A stretch of DNA of 64,000 bases from CAWAYH01 sp963786195 (GTDB lineage Bacteria > Acidobacteriota > Vicinamibacteria > Vicinamibacterales > 2-12-FULL-66-21). Below, one piece after another: positions 57,661 to 64,000 of this stretch. The notes under the pieces were generated by a model, which did not search any database, was not told where the DNA came from, and saw only the letters and a program-made list of their open reading frames with translations. A program made the translations under genes and the position numbers. Numbering within the stretch: the first letter of the stretch is position 1; each line of letters begins with the position of its first letter. The stretch covers positions 1,054,001-1,118,000 of the forward strand of contig CAWAYH010000006.1 of assembly GCA_963786195.1 (NCBI GenBank), written 5' to 3'.

Positions 57661-60132
57661 ATGGTGATGGACGCATTTCGTCGGGACATTCGTTCCGCAC
57701 TCGCGACCATGCGCCGCGCGCCGGGGTTCACGGTGACGGCCCTCGTCACGCTCGCGCTCGGGATCGGCGCGACGACCGCCGCGTTCTCGATCGTCCACGG
57801 CGTGCTGCTGCGTCCGCTGCCCTACGCCGACCCCGCTCGGCTCGTCCGCCTGTGGGAGGAGTATCCGGGCGGCGTCTCTCCCGCCGGCAACCGCTGGCTG
57901 AGCCGCTCGACTTACGCGGTGTGGCGCGAGCGGACCAGCACGCTCGACGCGCTCGGCGGCTACGCGCTCTATGAATACCGCCTCGACTTCGGCAGCGATC
58001 ACGTCAAGACGTTCGGAGCCCAGGTCTCGCCGGCGCTTCTCGGAACGCTGGGCGCGGCGCCCACGCTCGGCCGACTCCTGATCGACGATGACGATCGGGA
58101 AGGCGCGCCACGAGTCGTCGTCGTGAGCGACGAGCTGTGGCGCGAGCGCTACGCGTCGAACCCGGCGGTCGTCGGCGCCTCGCTCGTCGTCGACGAGGAG
58201 GCCTACACGATCGTCGGGGTGGCGCCGCCCGCGTTCGAGTTTCCGGACCCGCGCGTCCGCCTCTGGCTGCCGTACGTGATTCCGAGATCGGCCGCGCAGC
58301 CGACGGGAGCGATCGTCTTCAGCGCGATCGCCCGGCTGAAGCCCGGCGTGACCGTCGCGCAGGCCGAGGCCGAAGGGACCTCCGCTGCCCGCGCTGCGCC
58401 GAGGCACCGGCTGACGGAGCTCTTCTTCGGCAAGGGCGGACCGGTGGTCGTGCACGCGCGACCGCTCGTCGACGACATCACGGCGCCCGCGAGGCCCGCG
58501 TTGTCCGTGCTCGCGGCGGCCGTCGCGCTCGTGCTGCTGATCGCGTGCGCCAACGTCACGAACCTCATGCTGTCGCGCGGCGTCTCGCGGCAGCGCGAGC
58601 TGGCGATCCGGGCGGCGATTGGCGGAAGCCGCGCGCGAATCGTACGGCAGCTGTTCACGGAGAGCGCGGTCTTCTCGATGGCGGGAGGCGCGCTGGGCCT
58701 GCTGCTGGCGTGGTGGCTCGTGCGGCTGCTCCCGCTCGTCGCGCCCGCAGGACTGCCGCGGCTGGACGCCGTCAGGCTCGATGGCTCGGTCCTGATGTTC
58801 TGCGCGATTGCCACCGCGCTCGCGACCTTCGCCGTCGGCATCGCGCCGGCCGTACGCGGCGCCGGCGTCGATCTGGGCGTCGATTTGTACGGGGCGTTCC
58901 GAGGCGCCGACGGATCGTCGAGCACGGGCTTTCGCGGCGCACGCGCACGCCGCCTGCGCGATGGCCTGCTCGTCGTCGAAGCGGCATTCGCGGTCATCCT
59001 GGTGGTCGGGGCGAGCCTGCTGGCGCGCAGCTTCGTTCGGCTGATGCAGGTCGACAACGGCTACACCGCCGCCGGCGTGCTCATCGCGAGCGTGGAGCTG
59101 CCGCGCGGCGCGACCGACGCTCGAACCGACCAGTTCCTCGACGCATCGCTGGCGCGCGTTCGCGCGATGCAGGGCGTGTCCGCTGCAGGCGCGGGCGCGA
59201 TGATCCCGCTGATGCGCCGGACGGCGATCGTGCCCTTCACCTTGCCCGCCGCGGCCGCCGGCGGCAAGCCCTCTCGGGGCCGGGCGCTCGTCTACTGGAT
59301 CACACCCGGCTACGCGGAAGCGCTGGGCCTGCGGCTGCACGCGGGACGCTTCTTCACCAGTGCCGACGCGCGCGGGGGCACGCTGGCGACCATCGTCAAC
59401 GAGGAATTCGTCCGCCAGCATCTGTTCACGGGTCAAGTGACGGGTTTGATGATCCCGAATCTCGTGGGTCAGGAACAGGGCGTGATCGCCGAGATCGTCG
59501 GAGTCGTGGGAAACGTGCTGAAGGACGGGAACGATCGGCAGCCCCAGCCCGAGCTGTACTTCGTCCACGGATCGCACGGCCAGCGGATCGACGGCCTCGT
59601 GAACTTCGTGATTCGCGCGGAAGGCAGGCCGGAAGCGCTGGCGGCCGACGTGCGGCGCGTTGTGCAGGAGATCGAGCCTGGCGCGCTGATCGATCGAATC
59701 GAGCCGCTGTCAAGGACCGTCGCGGTCTCGCTCGACGCGCCACGCTTCGCCGCCGGCGTAATGACCGCCTTCGCAGGGCTCGCCATGGTGCTGGCGTCGA
59801 TCGGGCTCTACGGCGTGTTGTCGTACAGCGTGTCGCAGCGCGTCCGCGAGCTGGGGATCCGTGCGGCGCTCGGGGCGCGACGCGCGGATCTCGTGCGCCT
59901 CGTGCTGCGCGAAGGTTTGTCGGTGACATGTGCCGGCATCGCGTTGGGCATGCTCGGCGCGAGCCTCCTCACCCGGCTCATGCAGCAGCTGCTCTTCGGC
60001 GTCACGCCCTACGATCCCTTTGCCTTTGCGGTCGCGCCGGTGATTCTGGTCGTGGCCTCACTTGCTGCGTGCCTCGGTCCGGCCGTCCGCGCGGCGTCGA
60101 CCGATCCGTCGATCACGCTGCGCGCGCAGTAG
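57661..60132 (+). CDS. ADOP-family duplicated ABC transporter permease (3)
   Basis: 823 residues, intact. ATG 57661, MVMDAFRRDIRSALATMRRA PGF, TALVTLALGIGATTAAFS; two MacB-type periplasmic domains and two FtsX units (LLIACANVTNLMLSRGVSRQ, GLYGVLSYSVSQRVRELGIR). No prefix domain. Unlike the other two it is preceded by a small ORF rather than a PadR or kinase gene. It is followed at once by repeat A copy 3. Function unknown. Confidence 0.92.
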   Translation: MVMDAFRRDIRSALATMRRAPGFTVTALVTLALGIGATTAAFSIVHGVLLRPLPYADPARLVRLWEEYPGGVSPAGNRWLSRSTYAVWRERTSTLDALGGYALYEYRLDFGSDHVKTFGAQVSPALLGTLGAAPTLGRLLIDDDDREGAPRVVVVSDELWRERYASNPAVVGASLVVDEEAYTIVGVAPPAFEFPDPRVRLWLPYVIPRSAAQPTGAIVFSAIARLKPGVTVAQAEAEGTSAARAAPRHRLTELFFGKGGPVVVHARPLVDDITAPARPALSVLAAAVALVLLIACANVTNLMLSRGVSRQRELAIRAAIGGSRARIVRQLFTESAVFSMAGGALGLLLAWWLVRLLPLVAPAGLPRLDAVRLDGSVLMFCAIATALATFAVGIAPAVRGAGVDLGVDLYGAFRGADGSSSTGFRGARARRLRDGLLVVEAAFAVILVVGASLLARSFVRLMQVDNGYTAAGVLIASVELPRGATDARTDQFLDASLARVRAMQGVSAAGAGAMIPLMRRTAIVPFTLPAAAAGGKPSRGRALVYWITPGYAEALGLRLHAGRFFTSADARGGTLATIVNEEFVRQHLFTGQVTGLMIPNLVGQEQGVIAEIVGVVGNVLKDGNDRQPQPELYFVHGSHGQRIDGLVNFVIRAEGRPEALAADVRRVVQEIEPGALIDRIEPLSRTVAVSLDAPRFAAGVMTAFAGLAMVLASIGLYGVLSYSVSQRVRELGIRAALGARRADLVRLVLREGLSVTCAGIALGMLGASLLTRLMQQLLFGVTPYDPFAFAVAPVILVVASLAACLGPAVRAASTDPSITLRAQ

Positions 60133-60271
60133 AAGCTGTCTTATGAACCTGACGCTCGTTTCAGAAGCGAGCGAGCATGGCGAGCGAGCCACGCGACCGG
60201 AGCGCGCCGGCAAAGCGGCGCGCGAGAGAGAGTGCAGGGGAGTCCGAGGGGCGAAAGCCCCTCGGATAACT
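60133..60271 (+). repeat. Interspersed repeat family A, copy 3
   Basis: Begins AGAAGCTGTCTTATGAACC, core GAGCGAGCATGGCGAGCGAG, CCACGCGACCGGAGCGCGCC, and a hairpin at 60245-60266 (CCGAGGGGC, GAAA loop, GCCCCTCGG). It starts immediately after the permease stop; the hairpin may end that transcript. Confidence 0.85.
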
Positions 60272-60291
60272 AGAGCTGGAGTAGTCAATCG

Positions 60292-60945
60292 ATGAAACTG
60301 GTCTCTCTCAATGTAGGCCTGCCACGCGACGTCACGTGGCACGGGAGACACGTGACGACCGGAATCTTCAAGCAGCCGGTCACGGGCCGGGTCGCACTGC
60401 GGCGGTTGAACCTGGACGGCGATCGTCAGGCGGACCTGAGCGTGCACGGCGGCGTCGACAAGGCCGTGTATTGCTACCCGGTCGAGCATTACCCGTACTG
60501 GCAGCGCGAGCTGCCGGGCACAGAGCTACCCATGGGCATGTTCGGAGAGAACTTCACGACCGATGGCCTGGCTGAGGACGCCGTCTACATCGGCGACCAG
60601 TTCGCGGTTGGATCGGCGATGGTCGTCACGCAGCCGCGACTTCCCTGCTACAAGCTGGCCGTGAAGTTTCAGTCCGACGACATGGTCAAGCGATTCCTCG
60701 CCAGCGGGCGGTCGGGTTTCTACGTCGCCGTGACTCGCGAAGGCGACGTCGGCGTCGGCGATGAAATCATCGCGTCCGCACGGGACGCCAATGCCATTCC
60801 GGTTTCGGAGATCACGCGACTCTATATCGCCAAACGATTTGGCACCGATGATGTCGGCGCGGTGCAGCGGGCGCTGCGGATCAATGCGTTGCCGGAGAGT
60901 TGGAAAGAGTACTTTCGCGACCGGCTCCGCCGGGTCAGCGCGTGA
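60292..60945 (+). CDS. MOSC domain-containing protein (YiiM-like)
   Basis: 217 residues, intact. KLVSLNVGLPRDVTWHGRHV, LDGDRQADLSVHGGVDKAVY, FGENFTTDGLAEDAVYIGDQ and the cysteine segment TQPRLPCYKLAVKF fit the MOSC fold; the C-terminal helices (LYIAKRFGTDD) are the YiiM extension. MOSC proteins bind molybdenum cofactor sulfur; YiiM members act in N-hydroxylated-base resistance. No molybdenum genes are in view. ATG 60292. Confidence 0.9.
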   Translation: MKLVSLNVGLPRDVTWHGRHVTTGIFKQPVTGRVALRRLNLDGDRQADLSVHGGVDKAVYCYPVEHYPYWQRELPGTELPMGMFGENFTTDGLAEDAVYIGDQFAVGSAMVVTQPRLPCYKLAVKFQSDDMVKRFLASGRSGFYVAVTREGDVGVGDEIIASARDANAIPVSEITRLYIAKRFGTDDVGAVQRALRINALPESWKEYFRDRLRRVSA

Positions 60946-61100
60946 GCCCGATCGGCACAACTATTGCGGTCGTCGAACCGTCGCACTGCGGGTGGGTCTC
61001 CGGCCGCGAGGTTTTCGGGAGAACTTTCCACCCCGGTTGTCGCGCCAGACGGATTTGTACCTCTGCTGGCAGTTTTGGTGAGTGAATTCCCGGAGGTGGA

Positions 61101-62072
61101 GTGGCAGCTCGCGCCGCGTTGTCATTGTGTCTGATCCTCGGACTGACCCTGATCGGGGGCGCCAGCATTCCCGCGCTTCCGCAGGGCAACAGTGGCATTG
61201 CGGCACAGTACCCGTTCGATGCGGGGATCGCCTCCAACCCCGCCGTCATCTTTGCGGATGACTTCGAATCCTACAGCGGCGTCTCGGGGCTGACGAGCAA
61301 ATGGAACGAGGCGTACCACACCGCCAACATCCGCATCGCGACGGAAGCAGGCAACGTGTTCTCCGGCGGGAAGTCGCTCGAATTCACGGTGCCTCAAACG
61401 ACGAACGAGGTGTCCAACACCGTTCTGAAGTACGTGAGCCCCGAGCGCGACACGCTGTTCCTGCGCTACTACGCCCGGTTCGACGGCGGGTTCAACGTCA
61501 TCGGATCCAGCCACAACGGCAGCGTCATCTCGGCGCACTATTGCTGTCCTGGCGTGCGCGCCGACGGCTTCAACAAATTTCTCGTCAGCTTCGAAGCGTG
61601 GCGCGACGGTGCGGCGACCGCCAATCCGGGCAAGCTGAACGTGTACATCTACCATCCGGATCAGCGCGATATCTGGGGCGACCATTTCTTTCCGACCGGC
61701 ATCGTGCTGCCGTTTTCGAGCACGCCCTTCGACTACGGGCCGGATTTCGTCTCGCGCCCGGACATCATCCCGGTGCTCGGCCGCTGGTACAGCTACGAGT
61801 TCATGGTGAAGGCCAACACTCCCGGCCTGCGTGACGGCCGCGTGGCGTTCTGGCTGGATGGGACCCTGATTGCGGACTTTCCGAACCTGCGGCTGCGCGA
61901 GACGACCGCGCTCAAGATCGATCGCTTCTCGATCGATCTGCACGTCCACACCAACAACCTGGCGGTTGCGCGCAAATGGTCCGACAACGTCGTCGTCGCG
62001 ACGTCGTACATCGGGCCGATGGTCTCGGGGCAGTCCCCGCGCGTGCCGACGGGCTTCCGGATCGTTCGATAG
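61101..62072 (+). CDS. Secreted jelly-roll (concanavalin-like) protein
   Basis: 323 residues from GTG 61101 with GGAGG nearby. A signal peptide (LSLCLILGLTLIGGASIPAL) precedes one all-beta domain: VIFADDFESYSGVSGLTSKW, SGGKSLEFTVPQTTNEVSN, TLFLRYYARFDGGFNVIGSS, HYCCPGVRADGFNKFLVSF EAW and GRWYSYEFMVKANTPGLRDG. It resembles polysaccharide-lyase or LamG-like jelly rolls and may bind or cut glycans, but no catalytic set is certain. The stop is embedded in the MITE-like element at 62071. Intact. Confidence 0.78.
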   Translation: MAARAALSLCLILGLTLIGGASIPALPQGNSGIAAQYPFDAGIASNPAVIFADDFESYSGVSGLTSKWNEAYHTANIRIATEAGNVFSGGKSLEFTVPQTTNEVSNTVLKYVSPERDTLFLRYYARFDGGFNVIGSSHNGSVISAHYCCPGVRADGFNKFLVSFEAWRDGAATANPGKLNVYIYHPDQRDIWGDHFFPTGIVLPFSSTPFDYGPDFVSRPDIIPVLGRWYSYEFMVKANTPGLRDGRVAFWLDGTLIADFPNLRLRETTALKIDRFSIDLHVHTNNLAVARKWSDNVVVATSYIGPMVSGQSPRVPTGFRIVR

Positions 62073-62232
62073 TGTCCTGACCGCGAGGTTCGTGGCATAA
62101 GGCCCGGAGCGCGGCGCCCGGATGGCAAGGCGCGACGACCGAGCATATCGGGAATATGTGAGGGAGGAGCAACGCCGCCAGGCGGGATGCCCCGCCCGGG
62201 AGTTATGTCACGAACTGCGCGGTCAGGACACT
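62071..62232. repeat. MITE-like element with 30-bp terminal inverted repeats
   Basis: Left arm 62071-62100 and right arm 62203-62232 (AGTGTCCTGACCGCG...) match in 27 of 30 inverted positions, bracketing 102 bp that can itself fold (GCGGCGCCCGGATGGCAAGG, AGGAGCAACGCCGCC). It carries no gene and overlaps the last bases of the previous stop codon. A non-autonomous mobile element or a structured RNA. Confidence 0.75.
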
Positions 62233-62279
62233 CCCTATTCCTCTCGCAGCGCCCCGGTCGACGCGATAGGATCTCCTGC

Positions 62280-63656
62280 ATGAGCACTTCTTCCTCTCTC
62301 GACGCCGACCGCGCGCACCTGCTTCACCCTCTGCATCACCCCTCGGCGTACGCGTCGACGCGGGTCTGGGTCTCAGGAAACGGCGCGCTGATCAAGGATG
62401 CGGCCGGACGCGAGTACATCGACGGACTCGCGGGCCTGTGGAACGTGAACGTCGGGCACGGCCGACGCGAGCTGGCCGACGCGGCTCAGCGGCAGATGTC
62501 GACGCTGGCGTTCCATTCCGCGTACGCCGGCGGCACCAACGAGCCCGCCATCGCGCTGGCCGAGCGACTGAGCGAGCTGGTCTTCCCGTCGATCAACACC
62601 TTCTTCTTCACGAGCGGCGGCGCCGAAGCGTCGGAGACGTCGTTCAAGACCGCGCGGTTCTACTGGAAGGTGCAGGGAAAGCCGGAGAAGATCAAGATCA
62701 TCTCGCGGCACCGCGCGTATCACGGGCTCACGCTCGCCGCGATGAGCGCGACCGGCCTCCCGGCGTTCTGGCCGATGTTCGAGCCGCGCACGCCCGGCTT
62801 CCTCCATGTCGACGCGCCGGATCCGTATCGCTTCGTCAATCCGGATCCGGGAGTGAGCCTCGGCGTCGCCGCCGCCAACAAGCTCGAGGAAGCCATTCTG
62901 CGCGAAGGCCCGGAGACCGTCGCAGCGTTCATCGCCGAGCCGGTGCAGGGAGCGGGCGGCGTCATCGTCCCGCCGCCGGACTACTTCCGCCGCATCCGCG
63001 AGATCTGCACGCGACATAACGTGCTGCTGATCGCCGACGAGGTGATCACGGGCTTCGGCCGCACCGGCCGATGGTTCGGGCTGGAGCACTACGGCATCGA
63101 GCCGGACATCATGCAGTTCGCCAAGGGCATCACGAGCGGCTACATCCCGCTGGGTGGCATCGGCGTGTCTGACGCGATTCGGGAGGCGATCAACAGCGTC
63201 CCGGCCGGCAAGCGCTGGATGCACGCGTACACCTACTCGGGACATCCGACGTGCTGCGCGGTCGCGCTCGCCAACCTCGATATCCTCGAGCGCGAGCACC
63301 TCGCCGAACGCGCCGCGGCGGGCGGCGCTCGTCTACTCGACCGGCTCCGCGGGCTGGAAGGGATGGACGGTGTGGGTCACGTCCGCGGCCTCGGGCTGAT
63401 GGCTGCCGTGGAAGTCGTGGCCGACAAAGCGACGAAAGAGCTGTTCCCGGCGCAGGCGGGTCTGGCGCAGAAGCTCACGGAGGCGATGCTCGACCGCGGG
63501 CTGTACACGCGCGTCGCGCTGGACTGCATCTGCCTGGCGCCGCCGCTCGTCACCACCGATGCGGTGCTCGATCGCATCGTGGACATCCTGCGCGAGGCGA
63601 TTCCGCCGGTGCTGGAAGCCGCGCGGAAGGAGTTGGCCGTTTCGGTGAGCTCCTGA
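62280..63656 (+). CDS. Class III omega-aminotransferase
   Basis: 458 residues from ATG 62280, intact. FTSGGAEASETSFKTARFYW, YHGLTLAAMSATGLPAFWP, AFIAEPVQGAGGVIVPPPDY, LLIADEVITGFGRTGRWFG (Asp253) and QFAKGITSGYIPLGG (PLP Lys282) mark the class III fold. The family uses beta-alanine, 4-aminobutyrate, putrescine-type amines or pyruvate; no specific substrate residues are clear. Cytoplasmic. Isolated, next to the NTF2-like gene on the other strand. Confidence 0.93.
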   Translation: MSTSSSLDADRAHLLHPLHHPSAYASTRVWVSGNGALIKDAAGREYIDGLAGLWNVNVGHGRRELADAAQRQMSTLAFHSAYAGGTNEPAIALAERLSELVFPSINTFFFTSGGAEASETSFKTARFYWKVQGKPEKIKIISRHRAYHGLTLAAMSATGLPAFWPMFEPRTPGFLHVDAPDPYRFVNPDPGVSLGVAAANKLEEAILREGPETVAAFIAEPVQGAGGVIVPPPDYFRRIREICTRHNVLLIADEVITGFGRTGRWFGLEHYGIEPDIMQFAKGITSGYIPLGGIGVSDAIREAINSVPAGKRWMHAYTYSGHPTCCAVALANLDILEREHLAERAAAGGARLLDRLRGLEGMDGVGHVRGLGLMAAVEVVADKATKELFPAQAGLAQKLTEAMLDRGLYTRVALDCICLAPPLVTTDAVLDRIVDILREAIPPVLEAARKELAVSVSS

Positions 63657-63665
63657 ACGGCCAGA

Positions 63666-64000
63666 CTACTTTGCCGGCACCACGTTGGCGTGGCGGGCGA
63701 CCTGCTGCCAGCGATCCTGCTGCCTCATCCAGACGGCCGTGATGCGGAGCTGCTCGGTGCGGCCCGCATTCGGCATCTTGCCTCCCCACAGCACGGTCTC
63801 TCGCCCCGCCAGAATGACCGTGTCGCCGTACACCTTCAGGTAGTCGATCTGCCGATCGAATGACGCAATCTCGAGCACGCCCGATTCCACCATTCCCAGT
63901 ACCTGCTTCTTGGTCACGAACTGATTCAGCGGGTTGGTCACCACGAAATCGTCGGACCACAGTCGCGCCAGCGTGGCCGGCTCCTTCCGGAGAAATGCCT
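63666..64000 (-). CDS. NTF2-like (DUF4440-type) protein, partial at window edge
   Basis: The frame enters from the window edge (AFLRKEPATLARLWSDDFVV) and ends at 63666. NPLNQFVTKKQVLGMVESGV, QIDYLKVYGDTVILAGRETV and ITAVWMRQQDRWQQVARHAN give the cone-shaped NTF2 fold of SnoaL/DUF4440 proteins. The N-terminus is outside. Function unknown; convergent with the aminotransferase. Confidence 0.85.
   Translation of the reverse strand, partial: AFLRKEPATLARLWSDDFVVTNPLNQFVTKKQVLGMVESGVLEIASFDRQIDYLKVYGDTVILAGRETVLWGGKMPNAGRTEQLRITAVWMRQQDRWQQVARHANVVPAK

Noticed and set aside
57373..59577. 734-residue frame antisense to the third ADOP permease
   Set aside because: Arg/Asp/His-rich composition without domains; it is the mirror of a well-supported coding frame in GC-rich DNA.

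Overview
This is a chromosome-like stretch from a GC-rich, Gram-negative, aerobic soil- or sediment-type bacterium. The gene content points to Acidobacteriota, most likely a Vicinamibacteria relative. There are three ADOP-type (duplicated, orphan) ABC permeases, two PadR regulators, a PknB-type kinase carrying a periplasmic beta-propeller, a CadC-like winged-helix/TPR regulator and many secreted beta-propeller or carbohydrate-binding proteins. I assign this from families recalled, not from a database search. I see no rRNA, tRNA, CRISPR array, phage, integrase or transposase gene.

Layout. 1-13 kb: a possible XdhC start, a CocE/NonD hydrolase, a decayed glycinamide-ligase-like gene, a ferritin, a Gfo/Idh/MocA oxidoreductase, an M28 peptidase and a DUF937-OmpA protein face a two-gene secreted cytochrome c'/PQQ-propeller operon; a conserved unknown and a broken winged-helix/TPR regulator follow. 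13-32 kb: a DUF11 secreted protein, a D-2-hydroxyacid dehydrogenase, an Nramp-like transporter lacking the metal motif, a PhoP/PhoQ-type system divergent from a DUF411 protein, an ADOP permease behind a Ser/Thr kinase, a rhomboid-like protein missing its catalytic His, PadR/DUF1835, and envelope proteins. 32-46 kb: a methyltransferase, a 1361-residue extracellular nuclease, a broken LamG/zincin gene, LemA-DUF2207, and a DUF305/LVIVD pair. 46-64 kb: a SufS-SufU fusion, Ku, a multidomain PQQ sugar dehydrogenase, PadR-ADOP, an MFS exporter, a third ADOP, MOSC, a secreted jelly-roll-like protein, a class III aminotransferase and a partial NTF2-like gene.

Two things stand out beyond the genes. First, intergenic DNA is rich in unannotated repeats: a ~135-bp family present three times, two MITE-like elements with 30-33-bp inverted ends, a 56-bp near-perfect inverted repeat, a polypurine/polypyrimidine inverted repeat, and related GC-rich palindromes at two convergent gene junctions. 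Second, at least a dozen genes are interrupted by one-base frameshifts although the protein sequence continues cleanly in another frame. This density suggests uncorrected sequencing indels for most single hits; a few loci (2.4-4.7, 11-12.8 and 37.3-38.7 kb) are broken often enough to be real pseudogenes. I did not find a convincing new defence or mobile system; the best novelty candidates are the repeat families, the SufS-SufU fusion and the secreted OB-fold/cytochrome c' plus propeller pair.
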